A DNA stretch of 64,000 nt from Mangrovibacterium lignilyticum (GCF_010882175.1 NZ_WKLH01000003.1:682001-746000), one strand, 5' to 3'. Counted from the first letter of the stretch, positions 36,881 to 46,287 are shown. Notes: a model not told the origin generated them from the sequence alone. Translations and numbers: made by a program.

Positions 36881-37564
36881 TTATTTTGCATTTGCATCGT
36901 CAACGATCACTTCCTTTTCAATGTCAACCTTTTTCTTGTCGGGCTTTTGACGGATGATTTCTATTTTTTCACGCCCACCGCTCAGGTCTTTTTTCTTGAA
37001 GGAAATAACACCCGGATCATTCAGGTTGATAATGTTTGGATCTTGCATCCGTTCGTGGCTCATCATGTTTTCCGGACGAGGCGGAGCAGGCATCCCCTGA
37101 CCACGGAAGTGCATAAACTCTTCGTCACCCTCTCCGTGTTTAATAACGATCATGTGGCGGGTTGAATCACCTTCTTCGAATTTGAATTCCCGGATGTTAT
37201 GAAATTCCCGCGGTCCCTTAAAAACGCGCATCCCGGTTCTTAAACCTTTGTCGCCTGGTTGCCCTTCAAAACGAAAATGCTTCATTCGTTTATGCATGAG
37301 CGAATCTGAAAATTCCGGAGGGAGACCACCTTGCCCATCCCTGAAAAACTCGTCAGAAAAGTCTTCACAATTCCAAATAAATTGATCGTCACCGCTAATG
37401 ATCGTATCGACTTTGGTTGTTACACCATCTTCAATTTGAACTATTTTAATATGCTTTTTCCCCGGTTTTTCCTCCGGCTTGTTTTCCTCGTTTGTTTGTG
37501 CTCCCGCGTTTAGGGCAATTAGGGCAGCAGCGCTGAGGAACAATGGCTTTAAAAATGTCTTCAT
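36881..37564 (-). CDS. Exported charged protein of unknown function, divergent from a two-component system
   Basis: The 227-residue protein has a signal peptide (LFLSAAALIALNAGAQT). The mature part is highly charged and rich in Phe, His, Met, Arg and Asp. It has low-complexity-like stretches (MHKRMKHFRFEG, HFRGQGMPAPPRPENMM) and ends in a Lys-rich tail. No known domain is recognised. It is divergent from a sensor kinase/response regulator pair, and four regulator-type boxes lie in the shared promoter region. It is therefore probably a target or accessory sensor of that system, like the small periplasmic partners of other envelope stress kinases (inference). Confidence 0.75.
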   Translation of the reverse strand: MKTFLKPLFLSAAALIALNAGAQTNEENKPEEKPGKKHIKIVQIEDGVTTKVDTIISGDDQFIWNCEDFSDEFFRDGQGGLPPEFSDSLMHKRMKHFRFEGQPGDKGLRTGMRVFKGPREFHNIREFKFEEGDSTRHMIVIKHGEGDEEFMHFRGQGMPAPPRPENMMSHERMQDPNIINLNDPGVISFKKKDLSGGREKIEIIRQKPDKKKVDIEKEVIVDDANAK

Positions 37565-37592
37565 GTTTTCCTTTTTTTGATTTTGCTTGGAA

Positions 37593-37694
37593 CAAAGATG
37601 GGGCAGGCCAGGGGAAGTTTGAGTTAAGGCAGACTTAAAATGAGTTAAAGAAAAGTTAAAGTCGAAATGACTGTTTTTGAAAGCCTTATATTTG
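37593..37694. promoter_or_regulatory. Divergent promoters with four helically spaced GTTAA boxes
   Basis: TTAA tetranucleotides at 37624, 37635, 37645 and 37656 sit in GAGTTAAG, GACTTAAA, GAGTTAAA and AAGTTAAA contexts, spaced 11, 10 and 11 bp. OmpR-family regulators bind such direct repeats. To the right, TATATTTG (37687-37694) is a perfect -7 box for the kinase gene. To the left, CATCTTTG on the minus strand (37600-37593) is a near-perfect -7 box for the exported-protein gene. Neither has a -33 TTTG, which suggests dependence on an activator bound to the boxes. Confidence 0.6.
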
Positions 37695-37726
37695 ACGTGT
37701 AAATCGAATCAATTTAGTTTCAGGGA

Positions 37727-39358
37727 ATGAACAGACGGACTTTTACCTATATTATGGTGCTCATGGGCTTGTCGATCGCAGGCATTATATTGGTGCAGAT
37801 TATTTGGATCAACAATGCCATTGGGGTAAAGACCGATTTGTTTGATCGCAGTGTAAATGAGGCGATGAACCGGGCCGTTCAACACCTGGAAGACCGTCAG
37901 AATTTTCGGATTTTCACCCAATTTGATGATAGCGACAGTGCTGTTTGGGTGCAACAAGGAATAAAGCCGCCGCCACCTCGTCAAATCCGGATGATTCGGG
38001 ATCGCAAGTTTCCAACCAATACACAGTTTGAGATTGTAACTGACAGCGCCGGAACGCAGACCCATACGTTTACTTTCTCGGGCGAGGGTGGGCAAAAAGT
38101 GCGGACAGAGACGATTGTCGTCAATGCAAAAGACACTGTTCTGATAGACACCGACCAATTTATCCGGGATAACCAGCGAAAACTGGATTCGTTGAATGTT
38201 GTGCTGGACACGTTGCGTGTTATTTCGCCGGGTTTACACAAGCGAATTGAGATGAAGACGCAAAATCTGCAGAATTTTAACCACCGGGTCATGAATGAAG
38301 TGACCGAGCTTGAACACGAAGAGATTCCGTTGCCTGAGCTGACCCGGGTTGTGAAGCGCGAATTGATTGACCGGGATATTCCGATCGATTTTGAATTGGC
38401 GCTTTCTGAAAACGACAGCCTTATTCAGTTATCACCTAACGCGGATAGTTTAGCCTTGGCTGAAAGTTCTTACGTGGTGAGGCTTTTTCCACATGCAATT
38501 TTCAACAGAAACAGCAAGCTACACCTGTATTTCCCCAATCAGGGACGGTTCATTTATAAATCGGTATCCTGGTTGCTGGCAGCTTCGTTGATTTTTTCGC
38601 TGATTATTTTGCTCACGTTCACACTCAGTATTCTGTTTATGCTGAAACAAAAGAAGATCTCGGAAATGAAGACCGATTTCATCAATAATATGACGCACGA
38701 GTTCAAAACGCCTATCGCAACAATTTCGGTTGCGGCCGATTCCATCGTCAATGATAAGGTCATTCATCAGCCGGACCGGGTGAATTACTATGTGGAGATG
38801 ATAAAAAAGGAAAACCTCCGCATGAACCGGCAGGTTGAAGATATTCTAACAATTGCCCGTTTGGATAAAAAGGAATTTGAATTTACGTGGGAAGCTGTGA
38901 ATATTCACCAGCTGATTGAAGAAGTGAGTGAAAGTGTGCGCTTGCAGGTTGATAAGCGCGGCGGAGAATTGTTGATAAGAACGGAAGCGATAAATCCGAT
39001 TGTGACTTCAGATCGCGTACATTGTGCCAACCTGATTTATAATTTGCTGGACAATGCCAATAAATATTCGTCGGATAAGCCACAAATAGAGATTACGACC
39101 CGGAACACAGCCAAAGGGGTTGTGATTGCGGTTTCTGATAAAGGAATTGGAATGAGTAAGCCTGTTCAATCCAAAATATTCGAGCGCTTCTATCGCCAAA
39201 CCAGCGGGAATATTCACAATGTGAAAGGATTTGGGTTAGGTTTGAGTTACGTTAAAGCAGTCGTGGAAGCGAACAAAGGAATTATTCACGTGAGCAGCGA
39301 ACTTGGAAAGGGCAGTCGTTTTGACGTATTTTTACCTTTTGTAATGGAGACGAATTGA
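37727..39358 (+). CDS. Sensor histidine kinase
   Basis: The 543-residue kinase has a first membrane helix (residues ~4-27) and a periplasmic sensor of ~250 residues with a proline-rich start (GIKPPPPRQIRM). A second helix (~285-310) leads directly into the HisKA domain, without a clear HAMP. The phosphorylated residue is His324 in MTHEFKTPIA. The ATPase domain shows NLLDNANKYSS (N box), DKGIGM (G1) and GFGLGLSYV (G2). No periplasmic domain family is recognised. Its stop overlaps the regulator start by one base (TGATG). The predicted promoter carries candidate boxes for its own regulator, suggesting autoregulation. Confidence 0.93.
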   Translation: MNRRTFTYIMVLMGLSIAGIILVQIIWINNAIGVKTDLFDRSVNEAMNRAVQHLEDRQNFRIFTQFDDSDSAVWVQQGIKPPPPRQIRMIRDRKFPTNTQFEIVTDSAGTQTHTFTFSGEGGQKVRTETIVVNAKDTVLIDTDQFIRDNQRKLDSLNVVLDTLRVISPGLHKRIEMKTQNLQNFNHRVMNEVTELEHEEIPLPELTRVVKRELIDRDIPIDFELALSENDSLIQLSPNADSLALAESSYVVRLFPHAIFNRNSKLHLYFPNQGRFIYKSVSWLLAASLIFSLIILLTFTLSILFMLKQKKISEMKTDFINNMTHEFKTPIATISVAADSIVNDKVIHQPDRVNYYVEMIKKENLRMNRQVEDILTIARLDKKEFEFTWEAVNIHQLIEEVSESVRLQVDKRGGELLIRTEAINPIVTSDRVHCANLIYNLLDNANKYSSDKPQIEITTRNTAKGVVIAVSDKGIGMSKPVQSKIFERFYRQTSGNIHNVKGFGLGLSYVKAVVEANKGIIHVSSELGKGSRFDVFLPFVMETN

Positions 39359-40062
39359 TGAAAGATCAAAATCTAAATATCTTTTTGCTGGAGGATGACC
39401 TTAGTTTCGGGGCTGTTTTGAAATCCTATTTGGAGCTGAATGATTACGAAGTGACATGGGTGGATGACGGGAAATATGCTGTTGAGCGTTTTCGTCAGGG
39501 GAAGTTTCAGCTGTGCTTGCTTGATGTGATGTTGCCTAATGTCGATGGTTTTTCGGTTGGTGAGGAAATCAGGACGCTGGACAAGCACGTTCCGTTCATC
39601 TTTTTAACAGCCAAGGCAATGAAGCAGGATGTCCTGAAAGGGTACGAAGTTGGCGCAGACGATTATGTGACCAAACCCTTCGATACCGAAGTTTTGCTTT
39701 GCAAGATCAAAGCGATTTTAAGCCGGGGAAGAGCTCATGAGAGCACACATGCGGATTCGTATGAAATAGGCAGCTACCGGTTTCACCTTCAGAGACGAAG
39801 CATTGTTCGCAACGGAATTGAACAGAAATTGTCGCCCAAAGAAGCGGAACTGCTCGAGTTGCTGGTGGAGTATAAGAATGATTTGTTACCCCGCGAAACA
39901 GCACTGAGAAAGATTTGGGGCGACGACGGCTATTTCACCGCACGCAGCATGGATGTGTACCTGACCAAATTGAGAAAGTATTTGTCGCAGGACCCTGCTA
40001 TCGAAATCAGGAATATTCATAGCAGTGGTTTCATATTGCAAGTGCTCGACGACCCGCGCTGA
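39358..40062 (+). CDS. OmpR-family response regulator
   Basis: The 234-residue regulator has a receiver domain with the acidic pair in LLEDD, the phosphorylation site Asp56 (LLDVMLPN) and the conserved lysine in DDYVTKPF. A winged-helix DNA-binding domain follows (residues ~130-232, EAELLELLVEYKNDLLPRE). The ATG at 39358 overlaps the kinase stop; a TTG one codon upstream is less likely. It probably binds the GTTAA boxes between the kinase and the divergent exported-protein gene (inference from regulator class and box spacing). Confidence 0.93.
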   Translation: MKDQNLNIFLLEDDLSFGAVLKSYLELNDYEVTWVDDGKYAVERFRQGKFQLCLLDVMLPNVDGFSVGEEIRTLDKHVPFIFLTAKAMKQDVLKGYEVGADDYVTKPFDTEVLLCKIKAILSRGRAHESTHADSYEIGSYRFHLQRRSIVRNGIEQKLSPKEAELLELLVEYKNDLLPRETALRKIWGDDGYFTARSMDVYLTKLRKYLSQDPAIEIRNIHSSGFILQVLDDPR

Positions 40063-40196
40063 TGGTAGCTGTTCAGATTAAATTTTTCATTTACTAATAT
40101 TTAAGACGTCTTTGAAAAGGACATTCCGTTTCTATTTACATATCGTTATGTTGATTTGCTAATGATTTCATAATTTTGAATTGAAGTGGCTCGGTA

Positions 40197-40230
40197 TTTG
40201 CAATGCTTTCGTCCTGATTTCATATTTTTG
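40197..40230 (+). promoter_or_regulatory. Promoter of the PagL-like deacylase gene
   Basis: TTTG at 40197-40200 and TATTTTTG at 40223-40230, 22 bp apart, match the -33/-7 consensus. The predicted start near 40237 gives a 50-nt leader. Confidence 0.55.
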
Positions 40231-40286
40231 TAAAACAGCATTCAGCTCAAGAACCTTAGTTGCTGCCAATATCTCATTTTCCCGGT

Positions 40287-41498
40287 ATGAGTTTGAAACA
40301 TAAAATTGCCTTATTTTTGCTATTGATTTTTACATCTGTTGTTGATGTACAAGCCACGAATCCATTGACTTCGCTATTCAAAAAAGATAGCCTTCAAACT
40401 GAACCCAAGCGGTATAGTTTTTTTTCAACGCGGTACCATGCCGGTCGGGTTTTACAAACGAATGATTTTCTGAGAGGAGAGAATTTACAGGAAGAGCCCA
40501 TAACGTCTTTTCATGCCTTGGCGTTTAGTTACGGTGTTCAAACTGCCGGGCAAAAAGAATGGCACCATGTTTTAAACTTCCCGTATTACGGGGTTTCATT
40601 TTACAATGCAAACTTTTTTAATTCACAGGAACTCGGTTATCCGACTGCTCTTTACGGATTTATGGGATTTCCATTTAAGCGAACCAAACGATCTACAGTT
40701 GGCTACGAATTGGGTTTTGGTTTGACCTATAACTGGCAGGCTTATGATCCGTACCGAAATCCTTTCAATATTGCTATTGGCTCGAATAAGACCGTTTACA
40801 TCGATGCCAGTTTGTTTTACAGTTATGACCTGACTCCCCGATGGCAGTTGAAAACAGGCTTGGGTTTTACGCACTTTTCAAACGGAGCGACCAAGAAGCC
40901 GAATAGCGGACTTAACCTGGTCTCGCCCTTTATTGAGGTAAATTACAGTTTGCATGACCGCCCGATCCTGATTCGGGAGAAACAGCCGGATTACCTGGAT
41001 AATTACGAATTAGCCGTGCAAATGGGAGTTGGTAAAAAACAAGAGAGTTATAAGAATCCTGAAGATGAAGAGTTGAAAATCGCCGGCTCGTTTGCGGTTG
41101 TGAACTTTTCGGCGGCTATCCTCAAGCAGGTTTCATGGAAGAATAAATTCGGAGCAGGAGTTGACATTACGCACGATACGCAAGGAAACGTAAAGATAAG
41201 CTATGATCAGGAAGGCATTCCTGTCGTTCATAAGTCTGAAGATTTTTTAGATCTCATGAAAGTGGGAATTTACGGAACCTACGAGTTCTGTGTGAACCAC
41301 TTGTCAGTTGCTTCTCATCTTGGTTTTTACGCCTTGCGAAAATCATACCCGGGGCAGCAACCTTTCATTTATCAGAAGTTTGGATTGAAATACCATTTCA
41401 AGAATGATGTTTACATTGGCTTGCTGGTTCGTGCCCATAAATTTACCGTTGCCGATGTTATCGAATGGAATGTTGGCTATCGGCTGAAGTGGTATTAA
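40287..41498 (+). CDS. PagL/acyloxyacyl hydrolase family outer membrane protein
   Basis: The 403-residue protein has a signal peptide (FLLLIFTSVVDVQA). A beta-barrel with alternating hydrophobic strands follows. The motif FTHFSNGATKKPNSGLNLVSPFIEV corresponds to the His-Ser active-site region of PagL-type lipid A 3-O-deacylases and Bacteroidota acyloxyacyl hydrolases. It would remodel lipid A in the outer membrane. The protein is about twice the length of enterobacterial PagL, as is common in this phylum. The ATG at 40287 was chosen; an upstream TTG at 40260 would place polar residues before the leader. A consensus promoter lies upstream. Confidence 0.78.
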   Translation: MSLKHKIALFLLLIFTSVVDVQATNPLTSLFKKDSLQTEPKRYSFFSTRYHAGRVLQTNDFLRGENLQEEPITSFHALAFSYGVQTAGQKEWHHVLNFPYYGVSFYNANFFNSQELGYPTALYGFMGFPFKRTKRSTVGYELGFGLTYNWQAYDPYRNPFNIAIGSNKTVYIDASLFYSYDLTPRWQLKTGLGFTHFSNGATKKPNSGLNLVSPFIEVNYSLHDRPILIREKQPDYLDNYELAVQMGVGKKQESYKNPEDEELKIAGSFAVVNFSAAILKQVSWKNKFGAGVDITHDTQGNVKISYDQEGIPVVHKSEDFLDLMKVGIYGTYEFCVNHLSVASHLGFYALRKSYPGQQPFIYQKFGLKYHFKNDVYIGLLVRAHKFTVADVIEWNVGYRLKWY

Positions 41499-41504
41499 GA
41501 TCAA

Positions 41505-42503
41505 TTATTCCGGTTGGTAAGCAGACTGGTTGAGGATCAGCTTACAGTTTTTTTCGTTCATCAAGTCGGGGATGGAAACGTCAGGGTTCTTTTTCATGTA
41601 AGCTTTCACGATTTGCCAGCCCAGCCAAACGCCCGTTCTTCCGGGTGAATCGGCTGTGAAACTGGACGTGTATGGCGAAGCATCAACATAGCGTTTTACA
41701 TCCATCCGTTCTGTCGAAAACAGCATCTTGTACTCCGCCAGGTAGGTCCACATGGCATTTTCCTTTTCCGAACAGAAATCCAGTTGCTTTTTGGTGAAGC
41801 CGATTTTCAAACTGTCGGCAGTTTCCGGTAGGGTAGCATCCAGCAGATAGAGCAATTTTCCTTCATAGATCATTCGGTCGATCAGGTGCGGACCGTAGTC
41901 ATTAAACGGGAATTCAGTCATTGCCCAGGCATAAAGGGCATCTGGAACAATTTTGTCCGGGTGCATATTGATGCGCTGGTATTGCGGAATTCCCAAGCGA
42001 GGGTAGTACTCACAATCACGGCCCAAATACTTGTCCAGACCAATGCCCATGAGTTTTTCGGTCATAATAATCGACTGATTAAATCCACTGATGCAGGTGA
42101 ACACTTCGGGAACAGCCTTTTCGGGGAAATAGTAATGGAAATAGCGGAAAGCTTCCTCGAGTTTATCATGAATGTCATCCCGGTTTATTTTTTCATCTAC
42201 CTGTTTTTTGACTTCCTGCATCAGGCTGTCTTCAACGAAGGAGTTGAGAAGTTCTTCAAAACCATCGTCTTCCGGTAAGCCAATCGCGATAATTTCAGAA
42301 GAGAACAGGGGTAAGATATCCGGATATGTTTTCTCCAATTCCGGAAGCTGCTCACTTAGCTTGTCTTTAGCAGCAAATAAATCGCTGCCAAAAGCATGGA
42401 ATTGAAAATTGATCGTCGTGTCTGTCAGGTTTACTTTAAACGGGTTTCGGTTACAGGAAGTGAATAGAAGAATACAGCCTATTGCAAAAAATACATTTTT
42501 CAT
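41505..42503 (-). CDS. gldB: Gliding-motility-type lipoprotein GldB
   Basis: The 332-residue lipoprotein (lipobox FTSC, Cys17) matches the GldB family in length and pattern: INMHPDKIVPDALYAWAMTEFPFN, LIDRMIYEGKLLYLLDATLPE and GRTGVWLGWQIVKAYMKKNP. GldB is essential for gliding in flavobacteria but is conserved in many non-gliding Bacteroidota, where its role is unknown. nadE lies nearby (44644-46287), a neighbourhood I recall for gldB in other Bacteroidota. Its stop is 7 bp from the stop of the PagL-like gene, so the two converge. Confidence 0.85.
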   Translation of the reverse strand: MKNVFFAIGCILLFTSCNRNPFKVNLTDTTINFQFHAFGSDLFAAKDKLSEQLPELEKTYPDILPLFSSEIIAIGLPEDDGFEELLNSFVEDSLMQEVKKQVDEKINRDDIHDKLEEAFRYFHYYFPEKAVPEVFTCISGFNQSIIMTEKLMGIGLDKYLGRDCEYYPRLGIPQYQRINMHPDKIVPDALYAWAMTEFPFNDYGPHLIDRMIYEGKLLYLLDATLPETADSLKIGFTKKQLDFCSEKENAMWTYLAEYKMLFSTERMDVKRYVDASPYTSSFTADSPGRTGVWLGWQIVKAYMKKNPDVSIPDLMNEKNCKLILNQSAYQPE

Positions 42504-42542
42504 GGATTGTCAATTATCAACGTCAGCAATCGATTCAACATC

Positions 42543-42574
42543 AAAAGCCCCGAATGTATCGGGGCCTTTCTTTT
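42543..42574 (-). terminator. Terminator of the duplicated-domain protein gene
   Basis: GCCCCGA/TCGGGGC stem with a 5-nt loop, followed on the minus strand by TTTTGA. It lies just after the end of the minus-strand gene at 42681-43496. Confidence 0.65.
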
Positions 42575-42680
42575 CAACTAAAAATTGCCGTAAATATTTT
42601 AGCGATGATAATTAAAATATGCGATCCATCAAAAAATCACCGGAAAGATGTTGATGAAAGCGGGGAAGAAGTAGAATTGA

Positions 42681-43496
42681 TCAATAGGCGACGTCTAAGA
42701 GTTCCCACAATTCTGATTTAACCAACTCGCGCGAGTTGTTGGTTTCTTTGCCAATTGTGTCCATATCTTCTTTCGGGTGCGCCGCTTTGGCCGCAGCGAC
42801 GTAGTCAGCCTTTCCAATTTGTGAAAACTCAGCAAAATCATTCACGGTCAGGTATTGGTAGTCCAGTCCGTAACCGGAAGGATAAATTCGTCCCCAAACA
42901 GACCAACCGGCTCTTGTTCCGGCATTTATAAATTGCTGATGGATCGGTTTCCAAACCTTGTCTTCCACGTTTAAGTAGGCGCCATCTTTGCCTTGTTCAA
43001 CTTTCATGTAGTCCACTTCAATGAATTTGGGATCCGGTGCATCCTGTGGCATTTGAACATAGTTTTCCCGCAGCAGCAGGTTCGTAATGACGAGCTCCCG
43101 GCTTTCTTCAGTTTCCTCATAAATACTTTCAATATCCTTATCCGGGTGGACAGTCATTGGATCAACCGTCCAGGGGTTTTCAAGCTTTTCGGGATCATTG
43201 AATATCGTAACGGTTGCGTAGTTGTATGGATCGCTGGCACCGGTGTAGCGAATATGGTATAGCTGCCAGGCTATGATCTCACCGTTTTTTATTCTTTGTT
43301 GGTGGACCGGTTTCCAGAAGTTGCGTTCCAGCTCCACATAGTTCCATTCTTTACCGGGTTTCGTTTTCATGTATTCAACAATAACAAACATGGGGCTGTC
43401 TTGTGAATAGCTAATAAAAGAAGAGAGAGAAAAAAGGAGAGCGAAAAAAAGGGGCAGTTTGTTCTTTCGAAAATGAGGGATAATTGTTGATTTCAT
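42681..43496 (-). CDS. Exported protein with two tandem homologous domains, function unknown
   Basis: The 271-residue protein has a signal peptide (LPLFFALLFSLSSFISYSQ). It then shows two copies of a ~110-residue unit. Unit 1 has FVIVEYMKTKPGKEWNYVELE and WKPVHQQRIKNGEIIAWQLY; unit 2 has FIEVDYMKVEQGKDGAYLNVE and WKPIHQQFINAGTRAGWSVWG. The pattern (beta strand, helix with WKPxHQQ, beta strand) suggests a dimeric ferredoxin-like fold similar to NIPSNAP or Dabb-type proteins; this is inference. No catalytic motif is evident. It has its own terminator and stands alone. Confidence 0.75.
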   Translation of the reverse strand: MKSTIIPHFRKNKLPLFFALLFSLSSFISYSQDSPMFVIVEYMKTKPGKEWNYVELERNFWKPVHQQRIKNGEIIAWQLYHIRYTGASDPYNYATVTIFNDPEKLENPWTVDPMTVHPDKDIESIYEETEESRELVITNLLLRENYVQMPQDAPDPKFIEVDYMKVEQGKDGAYLNVEDKVWKPIHQQFINAGTRAGWSVWGRIYPSGYGLDYQYLTVNDFAEFSQIGKADYVAAAKAAHPKEDMDTIGKETNNSRELVKSELWELLDVAY

Positions 43497-43811
43497 ACTG
43501 TAAGATTAAGGTGTTAACTTGTTGTTCTCTACGGGGTGAATTTTAGAATGTTAAAAAAAAGGACGCAAATATCCTTAAATGTGCTGCGCAACTGTTTTTG
43601 TGACCCAAGGTTTACTTTAAACGCTCTTTCGACCGCTGTTTAAAAATTATGTAATAAATGGATAAATGGTGCAATTGACCTTGTATTCTCAAAATAATAT
43701 TAGAGCTTTGTGGATACCAAAAGCTTATTGCTGACGTTTGTCTATCAGGTTTTATTGTTGAATGTAATTTCGTCGGTTAAAAGCTTGTTTCGTTAAACAG
43801 AACAATACATC
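43497..43811. other. Divergent intergenic region
   Basis: These 315 bp separate the exported-protein gene (minus) and the beta-barrel gene (plus). A near-consensus -7 box (GATATTTG read on the minus strand, ~43577-43584) may serve the minus gene. No RNA gene, repeat or small ORF is convincing. Confidence 0.45.
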
Positions 43812-44474
43812 ATGAGAAAAAATCTAATTCTGCTAATGCTGCTTATTATGGTAGCCAGTACCGGTTTTGCACAGAAAAAGTTTGAATTATCATTCACCGG
43901 AAGTCCATCCATCAACTGGATGTCGGCGGATAATCAGGATGTTCAGAAAAACAAATCGACCTTGGGGTATGAATTCGGAGTTAACGCGGATTTCTTTTTT
44001 GATGAAGAGATGCGTTATGCCTTTGCAACCGGGATGTTGATCACACAAACAGGTGGCGAATTGACTTACAATACAGATCAACCGTTTAGTTTTGCCGGCG
44101 AAACTTTCGCGCCCGGAACCAGTATTCGATACCGGTTGCAATATGTTGAATTTCCGCTGGCATTAAAGATGCGCACCAAGCAATTTTACCGCTGGACTTA
44201 TTGGGGTTTATTCGGAGGTTCTTTCGCTTTTAAGGTAGGAGCCAAGGGCGACTCGAGCGATGGTTTGCTCGACAAAGCAGGTATTAGTAAAGAGGTAAAC
44301 CTGTTTAACATGGCGCTTAATGTAGGCATCGGGACAGAATACGACCTGGGAGAACGCAATGCCTTGATTTTAGGGGTGATTTATAAGAACGGATTTTTAG
44401 ATGTTACTGACGGTTCTTTAGGCGGAAAAACCAATCTAAATTCACTTACCTTTAAATTCGGCCTGGTTTTCTGA
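43812..44474 (+). CDS. Outer membrane beta-barrel protein
   Basis: The 220-residue protein has a signal peptide (LILLMLLIMVASTGFAQ). Alternating amphipathic strands follow, typical of eight-stranded PorT/OmpX-like barrels of Bacteroidota (SFTGSPSINWM, FGVNADFFFDEEM, YVEFPLALKMR), ending in a C-terminal strand with terminal Phe (FKFGLVF). The function cannot be given; family members are structural or part of secretion systems. It precedes nadE by 169 bp in the same direction. Confidence 0.82.
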   Translation: MRKNLILLMLLIMVASTGFAQKKFELSFTGSPSINWMSADNQDVQKNKSTLGYEFGVNADFFFDEEMRYAFATGMLITQTGGELTYNTDQPFSFAGETFAPGTSIRYRLQYVEFPLALKMRTKQFYRWTYWGLFGGSFAFKVGAKGDSSDGLLDKAGISKEVNLFNMALNVGIGTEYDLGERNALILGVIYKNGFLDVTDGSLGGKTNLNSLTFKFGLVF

Positions 44475-44643
44475 GAATTCGGCCGCTTATTTTCTGATTT
44501 CACTTATTTTTGTTGGCTCTGGTAGTTGATCGGGATCATCAGTCCTTTTCTTTTCCGGAAAATGAAGCGTGGTACGCCAGGAATTATTAATTCAAAAACA
44601 ATTTGACAAATCGATAGAATTGATTGTCTGAAAAATATAGAAG

Positions 44644-46287
44644 ATGAAAGTTGCGCTAGCCCAGTTGAATTATCATATCGCCAATTTTGAGAGTAACTCG
44701 GAGAAAATTGTTGCTGCCATTCAACGAGCCAAAGACGAAGGTGCCGAATTGGTCGTCTTTTCCGAGTTGTCTGTGTGTGGCTATTATCCGCACGATTTGC
44801 TGGAGCGGAAAGAATTTATTCAGCAAGCGATAGACGCTATTCATGTCATCGCAAAATCCTGTGTGGGTATTGCAGCGGTTGTTGGCGGGCCAAGTATTAA
44901 TGAGGGGAGCCGCGGGAAAAAGCTTTTCAATTCAGCCTATTTCCTGAATAATGGAAAAGTGCAGGCCATCCGGCATAAATCATCGCTTCCCACTTATGAT
45001 ATTTTCGATGAGTACCGTCATTTTGAACCCAACCGTGATTTTGAACTGGTGGAATTCAACGGTAAAAAGCTTGCCTTGACCATTTGTGAGGATTTGTGGG
45101 ATGAGCAACCAACTCAAAATGAATTCGGACGGGATAAGTTGTACCAGCGCAATCCGATGAAAGAACTAAGCGAGTTAAACCCTGACTTGGTGATTAATTT
45201 GTCGGCTTCGCCATTTTCGTACAACCAGGAAAGCTGGCGGAAGGATATTTTGGTTAAAAATGCGTTGCAATATCAATTGCCCATCGTCTATGTCAACCAG
45301 ACCGGTGCACAAACCGAACTGGTATTCGATGGTGGTTCCTGCTTTGTTAAAGCCGATGGCTCCATGCCTGTTGAAATGGCTTATTTCAAGGAAGATTTCT
45401 ATGTGTTGGACACCGATAAGCCGGGTGAGCTGAAACAGCCCAAGAACGATTATATCGCTAAAATACATCAGGCACTGGTCTTGGGAATTCGCGACTATTT
45501 TAACAAGATGCATTTTCAGGATGTTGTTTTGGGATTGTCGGGTGGAATAGACTCCGCAGTGGTTTGTGCCCTGGCCGCTGAAGCGCTGGGTGGAAAGAAT
45601 GTCCATGGAATTCTGATGCCATCGCGATACTCATCGGATCACAGTGTGGCTGATGCGATTCAGCTGGCCGATAATTTCGGTGTGAAATACGATATTGTCG
45701 GGATACAGAATATGGTTGATGATTTTGAGAATGAACTGAGACCCATATTCGAAAACCTGCCACCGGGTGTTGCCGAGGAAAATGTGCAGGCACGTACACG
45801 CGGTATTCTGGTGATGGCTGTGTCGAACAAGTTTGGGAACATCCTTTTGAACACGACTAACAAAAGCGAATGTGCCGTTGGCTACGGTACCTTATATGGC
45901 GACATGAACGGTGGCTTGTCGGTCTTGGGAGATGTTTACAAGACCGATGTGTACAAGTTGGCCCGCTACATTAATCGCGATCAGGAATTGATACCGGAGA
46001 ATAGTATCGTTAAACCACCTTCGGCAGAACTTCGGCCCGACCAAAAGGATACAGACTCGTTGCCCGACTACGATATTCTGGATGCCATCCTGTTTAAGTA
46101 CATCGAGAATAATCAATCACCGGACGAAATCATAGAACAGGGGTTCGATCGCGAGACTGTCTTGAAAACCGTGCGCATGGTGAACCAAAATGAGTACAAA
46201 CGCTTCCAGTCCCCCCCAATTTTGAGGGTTAGTTCGAAAGCTTTTGGCTTTGGACGAAAGATGCCTTTGGTTGCGAGATACAGTTAA
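44644..46287 (+). CDS. nadE: Glutamine-dependent NAD+ synthase
   Basis: The 547-residue enzyme is the two-domain form. The N-terminal nitrilase-type glutaminase (residues 1-~255) has the catalytic elements VFSELSVCGYYP (Glu), HKSSLPTYDIFDEYR (Lys) and LTICEDLWDE (Cys). The C-terminal synthase (~270-547) has the ATP loop GLSGGIDSAVVCALA and the NAAD-binding stretch TTNKSECAVGYGTLYGDMNGG. It amidates nicotinate adenine dinucleotide to NAD+ with ammonia channelled from glutamine, in the cytoplasm. All catalytic residues appear present. It is co-oriented with, but not tightly linked to, the neighbouring genes. Confidence 0.97.
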   Translation: MKVALAQLNYHIANFESNSEKIVAAIQRAKDEGAELVVFSELSVCGYYPHDLLERKEFIQQAIDAIHVIAKSCVGIAAVVGGPSINEGSRGKKLFNSAYFLNNGKVQAIRHKSSLPTYDIFDEYRHFEPNRDFELVEFNGKKLALTICEDLWDEQPTQNEFGRDKLYQRNPMKELSELNPDLVINLSASPFSYNQESWRKDILVKNALQYQLPIVYVNQTGAQTELVFDGGSCFVKADGSMPVEMAYFKEDFYVLDTDKPGELKQPKNDYIAKIHQALVLGIRDYFNKMHFQDVVLGLSGGIDSAVVCALAAEALGGKNVHGILMPSRYSSDHSVADAIQLADNFGVKYDIVGIQNMVDDFENELRPIFENLPPGVAEENVQARTRGILVMAVSNKFGNILLNTTNKSECAVGYGTLYGDMNGGLSVLGDVYKTDVYKLARYINRDQELIPENSIVKPPSAELRPDQKDTDSLPDYDILDAILFKYIENNQSPDEIIEQGFDRETVLKTVRMVNQNEYKRFQSPPILRVSSKAFGFGRKMPLVARYS

